Assembly (NCBI RefSeq): GCF_010586825.1
Contig: NZ_JAAAGB010000001.1
Coordinates: forward strand, 496,001-560,000
DNA: 64,000 bases
Source of the DNA: Draconibacterium mangrovi
Lineage (GTDB): Bacteria > Bacteroidota > Bacteroidia > Bacteroidales > Prolixibacteraceae
Reading direction: 5' to 3'
In this document: in pieces, positions 9,252-18,944 of the stretch
How the letters are laid out: every line of letters begins with the position of its first letter
How positions within the stretch are numbered: the stretch's first letter is position 1
Made by a program: the position numbers and the translations under genes
Notes under the pieces: model-generated
The model's input: the letters and a program-made list of their open reading frames with translations, nothing else
The model's database searches: none
Told to the model about the DNA's origin: nothing

Positions 9252-12125
9252 TTACAATCCCAACTCTTGTTTCAGATATTTCGCGGTATGCGATTTTTTG
9301 TTTTTGCAGACCTCTTCAGGTGTTCCGGTACAGAGAATTTTGCCACCGTGTTTTCCGCCTTCCGGACCAACATCAATAATGTGATCGGCAACTTTTATAA
9401 CATCCATATTGTGCTCGATAACGATCACCGTATTTCCTTTTTCCACCAATTTATTCAGCACCTCGAGCAGTACACGTACATCCTCGAAATGCAAACCGGT
9501 TGTAGGTTCATCCAGAATATAAATGGTTTTTCCGGTGTCGCGTTTTGCCAGCTCGGCCGCCAGTTTTACACGTTGCGATTCACCTCCCGAAAGTGTTGTT
9601 GACGACTGCCCCAGTGTGATGTAGCCTAAACCAACATCCTGCAAAGTACTCAGCTTAGTGGCAATCGACGGAATATGTTCAAAAAACTCCACTCCCTGGT
9701 TGATGGTCATGTCCAGCACATCGCTGATGGATTTTCCCTTGTAGCGCACTTCCAGCGTTTCGCGGTTGTAGCGTTTGCCATTACATTTGTCGCAATGCAC
9801 ATACACATCGGGCAGGAAGTTCATTTCAATAAGTTTCAAGCCTCCACCCTGACATTCTTCGCAGCGTCCACCTTTTACGTTAAACGAAAAACGACCAGGT
9901 TTATAACCACGGATTTTGGCTTCAGGCAATTGGGCAAACAGAGTTCTGATATCGCCAAAAACATTGGTATAGGTAACCGGATTCGAGCGCGGTGTGCGTC
10001 CAATCGGAGATTGATCGACACGAATAACTTTATCGATAAGCTCCAGTCCTTCCACCTTTCTGTAAGGCAGCGGATCTTTTAATGAGTTATAAAAATGCTG
10101 GCTTAAAATGGGCTGCAGCGTTTCGTTTATCAGCGTTGATTTTCCCGAGCCGGAAACGCCGGTAACGCAGATAAATTTACCCAGCGGAATTTCAACCGTT
10201 ACATTGTTCAGGTTATTGCCCGAACAACCTGTGATTTTTAAAATATCTGAATTTCCGTTTCTGCGTATGGCAGGCACTTCAATTTTTTTTCTGTCGTTGA
10301 GGTAATCGGCCGTCAGCGAGTTCGATTTCAGCACTTCCTGCGGTGTTCCGGCTGCCACTACTTCACCACCATGACGACCGGCATGCGGTCCCATATCAAT
10401 CAGGTGATCGGCATGTAACATGGTATCGCGGTCGTGTTCCACTACAATTACCGAGTTACCCGAGTCGCGCAGTTGTTCCAGCGCCTGAATTAGTTTCAGG
10501 TTATCGCGGTGGTGCAGCCCGATACTTGGCTCATCCAAAATATAAAGCACGTTTACCAGCTGCGATCCAATTTGTGTAGCCAAACGAATACGCTGCGATT
10601 CTCCACCGGAAAGGCTTTGTGCAGTTCGGTCGAGTGCCAGGTAATTTAATCCAACGCCTAACATAAAACCAAGACGATCGCGGATTTCTTTAATCACCTC
10701 AGCACCAATTTTTAACTGACGTTCTGAAATACGCTTTTCCAAACCATTGAGCCATTCGCCCAATTCGTCGAGATCCATTTTTGCCAGCTCCGAAATGTTT
10801 TTTCCATCGATTTTAAAATGCAACGATTCATTTTTCAGTCGCATACCTTTACACTCGGGGCACTCAATGGTTTTTACAAACTGGTTGGCCCATTTCTGTG
10901 CCGTTTTCGATGTACTCTCCTCGCGCTGATTGTCGATGTATTTTATCACCCCATCGTAACTCATCATATAGTTCAGACTGTTACCAAGAGGTGTATTTTT
11001 TAGCTGAATGCGGTCGTTGGTGCCAAATAAAACTTCGTTCAGTCCTTCTTCCGGAATATCTTTTACCGGCGTTTTTAGCGTAAAACCGTGCCTCTCTCCA
11101 AGCGCTTCGATCTGCCAGAAAATGAGCGTGTTTTTATAAGGACCAAGCGGAGCTATTCCACCTTTGTTAATGCTTTTGTCTTTCTCGGGTATAATCTTAT
11201 CCAAGTCGATCTCGGTAACGCGGCCAAGCCCGTTACACTTTGGACAAGCGCCCTGCGGCGAGTTGAACGAAAAATTATGCGGTGCCGGTTCGTTGTACGA
11301 AATTCCGGTAGTCGGACACATCAATAAACGGCTGTAATACTTGGCCTCATTGGTATCGTGATCGAGGATCATCAAAATTCCGTGCCCGTGTTTCATGGCA
11401 GTCTGCACACTGTCTTTCAAGCGTTTTGTACTGGCTTCGTCAACCACCAGCTTATCGATCAGAATTTCAATAAAGTGATTTTTGTAACGGTCAACTTTAT
11501 GGTTGTGCATCAGTTCGGTCAATTCTCCATCGATACGCGCAGTAAGGAATCCTTTCCTACGAATTTGCTCAAACAGCTCACGGTAATGCCCTTTACGGCC
11601 TTTTACCACAGGTGCCAGAATATTGATGCGTTTCCCGGCAAAATCACTTTTAATCAGGTTAATGATCTTTTCTTCGGTGTACTTCACCATTTTTTCACCG
11701 GTGTTATACGAAAATGCTTCGCCGGCACGGGCATACAACAAACGCAAAAAGTCGTAAATCTCGGTTACCGTGCCTACTGTCGATCGCGGATTTCGGGTGG
11801 TCACTTTTTGTTCAATGGAAATTACCGGGCTTAAACCGGTGATCTTATCCACATCGGGGCGTTCCATGTTTCCCAGAAACGAGCGCGCATAAGCCGAAAA
11901 TGTTTCGATGTAACGACGTTGCCCCTCGGCATAAATCGTGTCGAATGCCAGCGATGATTTTCCGCTTCCACTTAACCCGGTTATAACAGTCAGCTTATTT
12001 CGCGGAATATCAACATCAATGTTTCGGAGGTTGTGCACACGGGCTCCCTGAACGATGATCTTCTCTTCCGACTCAAGTTCTGCCAGTTGTACTTCGGTAT
12101 CTGTTTCTACTTTCTTTTTTGTCAT
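9252..12125 (-). CDS. uvrA: Excinuclease ABC subunit A
   Basis: A 957-residue DNA damage recognition ATPase of nucleotide excision repair, partner of UvrB. Two ABC modules are complete: Walker [14 protein letters not shown] and signature [13 protein letters not shown] in the first half, Walker [13 protein letters not shown] and signature [13 protein letters not shown] in the second. Zinc-binding cysteine pairs are seen at CPKCNGLG and in the CEECQGGG...[10 protein letters not shown] module. The length is standard. I chose ATG at 12125 because extending to 12134 would need a TTG. It precedes the nucleoside kinase on the minus strand and follows the lytic transglycosylase. Confidence 0.97.
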   Translation of the reverse strand: MTKKKVETDTEVQLAELESEEKIIVQGARVHNLRNIDVDIPRNKLTVITGLSGSGKSSLAFDTIYAEGQRRYIETFSAYARSFLGNMERPDVDKITGLSPVISIEQKVTTRNPRSTVGTVTEIYDFLRLLYARAGEAFSYNTGEKMVKYTEEKIINLIKSDFAGKRINILAPVVKGRKGHYRELFEQIRRKGFLTARIDGELTELMHNHKVDRYKNHFIEILIDKLVVDEASTKRLKDSVQTAMKHGHGILMILDHDTNEAKYYSRLLMCPTTGISYNEPAPHNFSFNSPQGACPKCNGLGRVTEIDLDKIIPEKDKSINKGGIAPLGPYKNTLIFWQIEALGERHGFTLKTPVKDIPEEGLNEVLFGTNDRIQLKNTPLGNSLNYMMSYDGVIKYIDNQREESTSKTAQKWANQFVKTIECPECKGMRLKNESLHFKIDGKNISELAKMDLDELGEWLNGLEKRISERQLKIGAEVIKEIRDRLGFMLGVGLNYLALDRTAQSLSGGESQRIRLATQIGSQLVNVLYILDEPSIGLHHRDNLKLIQALEQLRDSGNSVIVVEHDRDTMLHADHLIDMGPHAGRHGGEVVAAGTPQEVLKSNSLTADYLNDRKKIEVPAIRRNGNSDILKITGCSGNNLNNVTVEIPLGKFICVTGVSGSGKSTLINETLQPILSQHFYNSLKDPLPYRKVEGLELIDKVIRVDQSPIGRTPRSNPVTYTNVFGDIRTLFAQLPEAKIRGYKPGRFSFNVKGGRCEECQGGGLKLIEMNFLPDVYVHCDKCNGKRYNRETLEVRYKGKSISDVLDMTINQGVEFFEHIPSIATKLSTLQDVGLGYITLGQSSTTLSGGESQRVKLAAELAKRDTGKTIYILDEPTTGLHFEDVRVLLEVLNKLVEKGNTVIVIEHNMDVIKVADHIIDVGPEGGKHGGKILCTGTPEEVCKNKKSHTAKYLKQELGL

Positions 12126-12205
12126 TTTAAGCAATTTCGCGCTGCTAACAGTTCAGCATCACAATCAATACAAGTTTGGGCCAATGTAACTTTAGTAATC
12201 TGCTT

Positions 12206-13120
12206 TTACAATTCCGGAATTTCCACCCAATATCTTTTCCTGCCCGAATAAGTGAGTTCATTTTCACGCAGCCACGGGTTAAAATCCTTCAGCACTTTGT
12301 AGCTCACACCGTGTTGTTTTGCATAGTCGGTAAAATTGGCTACCGAACCTTTAATCTCCACTTTTTTGGTTGGAATAATCTGGTATTTATCCTCTTCAGG
12401 AATAAAAAACTTATACTTCTCCGGATTTTCAAGTAACAATTTCAAGGCAACGATGCGGTACACATATCGAGCTGTTTCAGTGGTTATCAGCAAATCGTAA
12501 TAATCATCTTCTTTTTGCCTTTCAATTTGGCGGTTAACCCCCGTCATTCCACGATTATAGGCAGCTGCAACCATTGTCCAGCTTCCGAATTTTTCGTAGG
12601 CGTCTTTAATGTACTCGCAGGCTACATGTGTTGCCTTTTCAATGTGGTAACGCTCGTCGACTTCGCTGTTTATTTCCAGCCCGTAATCTTTTCCTGTTCC
12701 TTCCATCAACTGCCAGAAACCAGCTGCCCGTGCAGGCGAAATCGCCCGCGGATTCAGACCACTTTCGGCTACCGCCAGGTATTTAAAATCATCAGGAATT
12801 CCGTGTTCTTTAAGAATAGGCTCAATAATAGGAAAATAGCGTGGCACCAATTTTATGTAGCGAATGGTTTGAGAATGAAAATAAGCGTTGGAAAGAAGTT
12901 CGCGGTCGAGTGCTTCTTTCACATAAAACCGTTCGAGTGGCATTTTTTCTCCGGCAAAACTAACCGCTTCGGGTAACTCAACAGGCTCGTATTTTACCGC
13001 ACTATTCACCACTACTTCGGTACTCCCCGATTGCGCTGATACCAGAATAACCACTACCACTGCAATGTTCATCACCACCAAAAAAGGTGCTACAAATCTC
13101 CTCCAAATTTTCTTCTTCAT
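12206..13120 (-). CDS. Membrane-anchored lytic transglycosylase (SLT domain)
   Basis: A 304-residue cell-wall enzyme that cleaves peptidoglycan glycan strands with 1,6-anhydro formation. A single N-terminal membrane anchor or signal (about residues 8-30) is followed by an SLT/goose-lysozyme-like domain: the catalytic Glu is Glu119 in AVAESGLNPRAIS, followed by GFWQLMEGTGKDYGL and the AAAYNRG motif, as in MltD-type enzymes. The C-terminus (about residues 255-300, YAKQHGVSYKVLKDFNPWL) looks like a degenerate LysM-type glycan-binding module. It lies 80 bases upstream of uvrA on the same strand. Confidence 0.9.
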   Translation of the reverse strand: MKKKIWRRFVAPFLVVMNIAVVVVILVSAQSGSTEVVVNSAVKYEPVELPEAVSFAGEKMPLERFYVKEALDRELLSNAYFHSQTIRYIKLVPRYFPIIEPILKEHGIPDDFKYLAVAESGLNPRAISPARAAGFWQLMEGTGKDYGLEINSEVDERYHIEKATHVACEYIKDAYEKFGSWTMVAAAYNRGMTGVNRQIERQKEDDYYDLLITTETARYVYRIVALKLLLENPEKYKFFIPEEDKYQIIPTKKVEIKGSVANFTDYAKQHGVSYKVLKDFNPWLRENELTYSGRKRYWVEIPEL

Positions 13121-13302
13121 CCGTCTATTCTTCCTTTAGTTACTCAATCAGCAAAAATACAATTTTGCCTTGATTACTGATTGAATATTACCGATTTGTA
13201 TTTGAAAAACACCAATAAATTTACGTTGTTGTTTATTGTGTTTCAAATAGCTATCGGCAGATTATTAAATTAAATCAAATCCTTAAACGGTATAACAATA
13301 AA

Positions 13303-13328
13303 AAGGCCCGACAGTTTTGCCGAGCCTT
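13303..13328 (-). terminator. Terminator of the TonB/DUF4249/LVIVD operon
   Basis: On the minus strand AAGGCTCG and CGGGCCTT form a stem (one mismatch) closing a 10-base loop, followed by TTTTTATTG. It sits 45 bases past the stop codon of the last gene of the operon. Confidence 0.7.
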
Positions 13329-13372
13329 AAGATATCTTAAAAGAGTTGGAGGACCCAAAGTGCCTTCACCTG

Positions 13373-14653
13373 TCAATCTTCGCGATAAACAGGAATGTGG
13401 CTTACCTGGGTAATATTTTGCAAATCAGAATAATCATACTGGTAAAATCCATCGTCGCCAATCATAAAGAGGTAACCGCCCAAAGGAATCACGTCGTAAG
13501 TGTTAATGTTGGCAAAATGCGAGATCATATGGTCGTCGATGGCAGTTTTATCCTCGGCATCGTAAACTTTAAGTCCGGCATCACCATCACATACAAAAAG
13601 CACATCGCCATCAATTCCCAGCCCGTACGGGCCATGCAGCGGATAGGATGCGATTAAATCGTTGTCCACATAATCATCGGCCAACTGTAGTACATCCAGT
13701 CGGTTAACCGTGCTTCCGCAAGTAGTTCCGCCACGCAGGGTAACGTATGCGTAACCATCGGCAATTACCACCGGATCGCAGCTGGTGACGTGCCAAAAAT
13801 CGCTTACATAAACGGGGTAGGTAGGCACTTCGATATTAAAAATGCGCATGCCCGATCGTGTTCCCAAGAACATATGGTTATCGTATATAAACATAGTTTC
13901 GACATTCCAACCAACGTTTTGCTGCCCGATTTCCGATGGACTTCCGGGAACTTTTACATCAAAAACATGAAGGTTGGCTTCATCAACTGCATACAAATAA
14001 TCGTCGTACAAACCAAAGCGCGCCATTGATCCCCCAACACCAAATGTACTTTGTCCTCCTGCGCTGCTCAATTTCGGAGCGGCATTAAACATCGCATCTT
14101 CGGCGTAGCCCCAACGATATATCGGGTAATAATGGTATTCCATTTCCTGGCGTACCCTTTTTATTTCCCAGCCGGTTACCACACCTTTTTCTTCATCCAC
14201 TTCGGCAAAACGGTAATCTTCGTCGGCAGGAGGCAAAGTATAAGGCAACACATCCTCAACACGGTCAACTTCTTCGGGGTTATTTATATCGCTGATATCG
14301 ATGGCCACCAGGTCGATGTAACTATCGGCATATAAAATATCCTCTTTTATCGCAATATCCACATTCCCGGGAATTTCGATAAACCCCACATTTTGCGGAT
14401 CGGCCGGATTTTGATTGTCGATAATATGCACGCCTTCAAATTCTTCAACAATAAACAGGTAACCATCTTTAAAATAGATTTTACCCGGGTTTACAAGATC
14501 GCGTGAGTCGACAGATTTAACGCCGGCGCGCAAATCTTCATACGACAGATAAACAGGTGAATTGGCCGTAAACTCTTCGGTGTATTCGTCCATACATGCT
14601 GAAAAAGCCAGCGCAATAAACAGTAGCAAGAATATATTTTTGATTGTTCTCAT
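13373..14653 (-). CDS. LVIVD-repeat lipoprotein (beta-propeller-like)
   Basis: A 426-residue lipoprotein with lipobox FSAC (Cys20). The body consists of repeated units such as GYLFIVEEFEGVHIIDN, DLVAIDISDINNPEE and LYAVDEANLHVFDVKVPGS, with the pattern of the LVIVD repeat family, which is predicted to form a beta-propeller. The function of these proteins is not established; ligand or protein binding at the outer membrane is the usual guess. It is the last gene of a six-gene minus-strand operon led by a TonB-dependent receptor, begins 13 bases after the preceding stop and is followed by a terminator. Confidence 0.82.
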   Translation of the reverse strand: MRTIKNIFLLLFIALAFSACMDEYTEEFTANSPVYLSYEDLRAGVKSVDSRDLVNPGKIYFKDGYLFIVEEFEGVHIIDNQNPADPQNVGFIEIPGNVDIAIKEDILYADSYIDLVAIDISDINNPEEVDRVEDVLPYTLPPADEDYRFAEVDEEKGVVTGWEIKRVRQEMEYHYYPIYRWGYAEDAMFNAAPKLSSAGGQSTFGVGGSMARFGLYDDYLYAVDEANLHVFDVKVPGSPSEIGQQNVGWNVETMFIYDNHMFLGTRSGMRIFNIEVPTYPVYVSDFWHVTSCDPVVIADGYAYVTLRGGTTCGSTVNRLDVLQLADDYVDNDLIASYPLHGPYGLGIDGDVLFVCDGDAGLKVYDAEDKTAIDDHMISHFANINTYDVIPLGGYLFMIGDDGFYQYDYSDLQNITQVSHIPVYRED

Positions 14654-14666
14654 TTTCTGTGGTTTT

Positions 14667-15437
14667 TTAGTTGAAAATAATACCGATTTTAACGGTTACG
14701 CGGTTGTAGTCGATGTCGAGCGAGTAGTCGTTTTCTCCATCATAATTCAGGCGGTGAAACTGGTAGCCCACGGCAAAGTTTATCCCTAAACCATTGGAAA
14801 GCATTTGCTGATATCCAAGTCCGGGATTAATAAGCACTCCCCCCTTGCAGTCGAAACCGTTTTGCCCCATATCTTGCGGCCAAGGTGCAAAACTGCTCCA
14901 GATGGGGTACACATCGTAATAAATTTCGTTGGAGTCTTCGATAGGAACCTGGTAACCGGCTTTTAAAAATACATAGGGGCTTGATAACTGTTTCTTAAAA
15001 CGGTATTCGAAATTGGCGAAAACGGGCATATACGACTCTTTCAGAAATTCAACCCCAAAGCCAAGACCGACCGATAAATTCTGATCTACCAGGTAGTTTG
15101 CCGATCCGGTAAGGGAAAATGGCGCCGACTGGCTGTTATCCGAGTTTCCGGCTAAAACACCCATTTCGGTTCTGAAAAACCATTTTACATCCGTTACCGT
15201 TTCTTCGTCGAACATTGTATTTACTTCGCGCTTTGAGGCGATGTGATCCACTTCGTCGGCATCGAAAATCCATACATTTCCGGCCGACTCTACTTTCAAT
15301 TGTTTTCCGTCGTTTGTATACGTGTATTTTCCTTTAAGAATGGAACCGTTTTTCAGGTAGACATGACCTTTTTCGGATTGCGCAAAAACGGAAAGCGACA
15401 ATACCGACATGCACAGCAGCACAAGTAGTTTCTTCAT
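14667..15437 (-). CDS. Secreted protein with predicted outer-membrane beta-barrel
   Basis: A 256-residue protein with a clear signal peptide (about residues 1-19, ending VFAQ). Residues 22-75 form a short separate module (HVYLKNGSILKGKYTY, then IFDADEVDHI). The rest alternates hydrophobic and aromatic strands (GSANYLVDQNLSVGLGFGV, VFANFEYRFKKQ, YVFLKAGYQVP, GINFAVGYQFHRL) and ends in KIGIIFN, as expected for a small barrel with a C-terminal aromatic residue. I do not recognise a named family. It lies between the 241-residue protein and the LVIVD lipoprotein in the operon. Confidence 0.6.
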   Translation of the reverse strand: MKKLLVLLCMSVLSLSVFAQSEKGHVYLKNGSILKGKYTYTNDGKQLKVESAGNVWIFDADEVDHIASKREVNTMFDEETVTDVKWFFRTEMGVLAGNSDNSQSAPFSLTGSANYLVDQNLSVGLGFGVEFLKESYMPVFANFEYRFKKQLSSPYVFLKAGYQVPIEDSNEIYYDVYPIWSSFAPWPQDMGQNGFDCKGGVLINPGLGYQQMLSNGLGINFAVGYQFHRLNYDGENDYSLDIDYNRVTVKIGIIFN

Positions 15438-15499
15438 AATGTTTTTTGTTTTTATGAAGATGTAATGTGATGTGTTTTGGTTGCGTTAAACAGAAATTT

Positions 15500-16225
15500 T
15501 TATTCTGTAAGATTGTTTTCGATCAACAGGCGGAGGGCGTTAACCATTGAGAATTCGTTGTTTATGTGTATTCCATTTTGGCGCAGAAGCTTTCGTATTT
15601 GCTTCTGATTTTCCGGAAACCGGGAGAGCAAAGCGGCTCGATTAAGTCGTATTTTCGTTAAACCATCGTGCTCGGTATATAAATAATAATCTTTGTGCAA
15701 CTGGTATTCAACGGCTCGTGTTATCCCGTTTCTATCCTTATAAGGACTAACCGATTGTTCAAAAATATACCAGTTAACCATTAAACTAACGGCTCCTTTA
15801 TACAGCTCTTCCAAATACATATTGGTTTGCTGATTGTTGTTTTTTGTGAGGCGAACAAACTTGCGCGTTTTGTTTCCGTCCTGAAACGAAAAGCTCTCTA
15901 CCAACTCTTTCTCAACCTGGTATAAAAAACGTCCGTTATCGTTATACGAAATCAGTTCATCGCTATAAGCCTGGTAGCGCAGTCGCAGGTTTTCGAACAC
16001 ATTGCCGTTTACAAATTTTACCGCGCCCGGAACCCAATCGTCGGGATACAAAAAATAGGAATTAACTTCAGCGTTTAGCGTAAGAACTTCGCCAAGCATT
16101 TTACCCTGAAGTTTATTGGATTCGCTATTCAGATTATAGGTGTCGATTCCCATGTCCTGAGCCTTCGCAATAAAAGCAAACAGAACTCCCAAAACCACTC
16201 CTGTATATTTTATTAAGCCGCTCAT
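15500..16225 (-). CDS. Uncharacterised secreted protein
   Basis: A 241-residue protein with a signal peptide (about residues 1-22, ending AKAQ). The middle carries AVKFVNGNVFENLRLRYQAY, a wording seen in Bacteroidota envelope proteins that read as a strand-rich domain, and the C-terminus is helical and basic (NQKQIRKLLRQNGIHINNE). No function can be assigned. Its start codon overlaps the stop of the upstream MG2/plug-like gene by four bases (ATGA), which argues for translational coupling and a shared role with it. Confidence 0.6.
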   Translation of the reverse strand: MSGLIKYTGVVLGVLFAFIAKAQDMGIDTYNLNSESNKLQGKMLGEVLTLNAEVNSYFLYPDDWVPGAVKFVNGNVFENLRLRYQAYSDELISYNDNGRFLYQVEKELVESFSFQDGNKTRKFVRLTKNNNQQTNMYLEELYKGAVSLMVNWYIFEQSVSPYKDRNGITRAVEYQLHKDYYLYTEHDGLTKIRLNRAALLSRFPENQKQIRKLLRQNGIHINNEFSMVNALRLLIENNLTE

Positions 16226-17871
16226 TGTACCGATATTATTTTTGACGTTCTGTACAGTTTTCCCGATTTTGATACCGCTTCAACTTTTATTTCCAGGTCG
16301 CCTTTTACATCCGAAAGCTGAAAACTAAATGGCCACTCTTTATCATTATCAACCACCTCGTTTAAAAATTGTCTACGGGTATCGGGTTGTGTTCTGCCCT
16401 CAGCATTCGGGCTGTAGTTCGCTTGTTTAGGGAATTCGATACACGGTACTTTTAGCTGAAAAATATTGGGTTGTTGCGCCAGCCAGCCATTCGATTTATC
16501 TTTTAACGACACGAAGAGCACGCCATTAAAACGCAGGTCGCCAAAAATACGCTCACTTTTTACCAAATCAATGAAGGTTATATCTGTAGATTTTAAATCC
16601 TGAAAGAATGAATTTTTAAACACCGGAATTCCGTTGATAAGGCGTAGCGGCTCTGTGTCGAAAAACCGATCCTGCCCGTAGTCTAACATTCTGAAAATAA
16701 CCTCATCGTTTCTGTCGCGGTACTGAAACCCTATAAGTAATTCGCGCGATATTTCCTTAAAACTGGGCAAATCGATAAACAGATCGGGAACTATATGATT
16801 ATCGGGCCTGCCGTAAAATGGCATTCCGTAAGGATTTGGCATCTCGAAATCATCCTTACTTGTGATTGAAACGCCTCTGAAAAGTTTATTAAAGAATGTA
16901 CCTTTTATGCTGTTCTCAATAATTTCTGCCTGCTTTGGATTAACAAAAGTGGAGTCGAATTTTAGTTGTTCTGCGGCTGACATAAAATTCGGTGTCAGCT
17001 CAATATCGAACAGTTTATCGCCAACAGCAAGTGGCTGAAGAATTAGATTGGCATTACCTCTTGCATCAGGCAGGAAGAAATGAAACAGCCCTGTTGAATC
17101 GGGATAATAATAATCAAAATATGTTTCGTTTCCGGTAACTGTTAACAATACCAGATTGTTGGCTGCATCACCTGTTTCCCGGTCGCTAAGACTACCACTT
17201 ATCAATACCCCGTCTTCTTCAGGGAATGGTGGAATACCTGCATTCCGGTCTGTCATCCCGAAGTTCATAAAACCTGAATTTTTATGAGAAAAAGGTTCAA
17301 TTATCCGCGCACTTGCCACCATGTATACAAACTCGTTATCTCCGGTATTAATACTCCCCTTTACCTCATCGCGCCGGCGGTAATTTTTATCCTCAAGATA
17401 AATATCGATCTGGTTATCGGCACTTTCCGGTGTAACAACGGCTGCTTTATCTTCCACAACCGGTAACCGTTCAATGGCTTCCTCAAAACGATTATAAACG
17501 TATACCGACCTGCCTGTACATTTCAGAACGCCATTGTTACGTTGCGCATTAAAAAAGGCATGCACAAAATACAATCCGGTCTGCAGGGAATCGGGTACAG
17601 CAATAAAACCTTCGGCTTGTGTATTGTTGTATTTTACGGCACGCGAAGCAATTAAATTTCCGGTTTGCGATTCCAGCTGCAAATGAACAATATTACCATA
17701 TCGTTGCAACTCTTTTGGTACATATGCTTTTAACCATAGCGTATCTCCCGAAATACAAAAATCGCGATCGGTAAAAACTACAAGTTCCCTGTTGGCGGTG
17801 GTTTGCGCCATGGATTTTAACCCGGCACATACCATTACAACAAGAAATAATATTTTGAATGCTCTGCTCAT
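16222..17871 (-). CDS. MG2-like / TonB plug-like envelope protein
   Basis: A 549-residue secreted protein. I chose the ATG at 17871, which is followed directly by a signal peptide (FKILFLVVMVCAGLKSMAQ), rather than the in-frame ATG 30 bases upstream that overlaps the preceding gene. Residues 25-120 resemble an alpha-2-macroglobulin MG2 domain (VFTDRDFCISGDTLWLKAYV). Residues about 400-470 (LRLINGIPVFKNSFFQDL, then ITFIDLVKSERIFG and FNGVLFVSLKD) have the spacing of a TonB-receptor plug, yet no barrel follows. MG2 plus solitary plug proteins are known in Bacteroidota without a settled role. It is third in the operon, 11 bases after the DUF4249 gene and coupled to the next gene by ATGA overlap. 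Confidence 0.65.
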   Translation of the reverse strand: MSRAFKILFLVVMVCAGLKSMAQTTANRELVVFTDRDFCISGDTLWLKAYVPKELQRYGNIVHLQLESQTGNLIASRAVKYNNTQAEGFIAVPDSLQTGLYFVHAFFNAQRNNGVLKCTGRSVYVYNRFEEAIERLPVVEDKAAVVTPESADNQIDIYLEDKNYRRRDEVKGSINTGDNEFVYMVASARIIEPFSHKNSGFMNFGMTDRNAGIPPFPEEDGVLISGSLSDRETGDAANNLVLLTVTGNETYFDYYYPDSTGLFHFFLPDARGNANLILQPLAVGDKLFDIELTPNFMSAAEQLKFDSTFVNPKQAEIIENSIKGTFFNKLFRGVSITSKDDFEMPNPYGMPFYGRPDNHIVPDLFIDLPSFKEISRELLIGFQYRDRNDEVIFRMLDYGQDRFFDTEPLRLINGIPVFKNSFFQDLKSTDITFIDLVKSERIFGDLRFNGVLFVSLKDKSNGWLAQQPNIFQLKVPCIEFPKQANYSPNAEGRTQPDTRRQFLNEVVDNDKEWPFSFQLSDVKGDLEIKVEAVSKSGKLYRTSKIISVQ

Positions 17872-17882
17872 TAGTTCTTTAT

Positions 17883-18944
17883 TTAGGGATGCTCCCACCA
17901 TTCGGGCATAATACTCACTTGTTCCCCCGATGAAGGGATGTGGTAACGCTCCTCAATCTCATGTAATGCAAATCCTGATGTTTCAGAAATATATCGCAAA
18001 AAATACCTTGTTTCGCTATTCACTGATATTTCAAAATTTCCGAGTATCTTCTGATCACTGTTGGTTGTACATCTCAAATTACTTCGTGCCTGCACATACA
18101 AGGGATCAAATATTTTTCCACCGGCTTCAAGCTGCTTGTTCAAATCATCGTAATAGTTGTAAGCACTTTTAGTTATTCCGTGTTGATACAGGATCACAAT
18201 CCAACCCGAGAAAATATGTTCCTCTTCGTATTTCACTCTATTTTTTAAAAAGTATAAGGGGTGCTTTTTAATTTCTTTAGAAGCCGAATATTCAGGTGGT
18301 GCAGCAATATTAAATGTCTTCTGCGGATAAGAGGATTTCCATCCATACACGGTTTCAGGCATCGTACTGCCAAAAGGCCCGGGAACCTCAATTACATAGT
18401 TATATTGCAAAACAAAGCGGGTTGTAAACCGGCAATAAGGATTTTCGTTATTGGGAGTTATATCAGCATACAAACGAACTCCTTCCAACCGATCCACATT
18501 GTCAACATCGTTATCACCGCTTTCCTGTCTTATTTCAACTTCCTCAAATCCATAAACACTGTCAATCGATGGTTTTTGGGGCACAACCTCAAAGGCCGAT
18601 TCATATTCTTCTCCCCGGTATTCAATTTTCAATTTATACTGTAAATTCGGGTTAAGAAGGCTATTTAACCTGTATCGGCCTCCGGAATAATGCGGCAGCT
18701 TCAGTTCACTACCGTTATTATCAATAAGCCGAACGACAGCATCGGTAACAGCAGGGCCGGTGCTTGCATTGTCGTAGTAAGCTACCGATTCGTATAAATC
18801 AATGTAATTAACCGATTGGTCGGCAGCTATTCGTGCATCGGCTACCAGAACATTGTCAACCACATCAATTTCAGGCCGGTAAACATCCTCACAGCCTGCC
18901 AGCAGAATGAATAGTATAAAACTATATGTTACAATGCGCTTCAT
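17883..18944 (-). CDS. DUF4249 domain-containing lipoprotein
   Basis: A 353-residue lipoprotein (lipobox LLAGC, Cys18) whose N-terminus (EIDVVDNVLVADARI, then VTDAVVRLIDNNG) matches the DUF4249 family. DUF4249 genes habitually follow TonB-dependent receptors in Bacteroidota, so the protein is probably a surface or periplasmic partner of the receptor; its ligand is unknown. Its ATG overlaps the receptor stop codon by four bases (ATGA), strong evidence of coupled translation. Confidence 0.82.
   Translation of the reverse strand: MKRIVTYSFILFILLAGCEDVYRPEIDVVDNVLVADARIAADQSVNYIDLYESVAYYDNASTGPAVTDAVVRLIDNNGSELKLPHYSGGRYRLNSLLNPNLQYKLKIEYRGEEYESAFEVVPQKPSIDSVYGFEEVEIRQESGDNDVDNVDRLEGVRLYADITPNNENPYCRFTTRFVLQYNYVIEVPGPFGSTMPETVYGWKSSYPQKTFNIAAPPEYSASKEIKKHPLYFLKNRVKYEEEHIFSGWIVILYQHGITKSAYNYYDDLNKQLEAGGKIFDPLYVQARSNLRCTTNSDQKILGNFEISVNSETRYFLRYISETSGFALHEIEERYHIPSSGEQVSIMPEWWEHP

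Noticed and set aside
11358-11834. 158-codon plus-strand frame inside uvrA
   Set aside because: Antisense shadow of conserved uvrA sequence.
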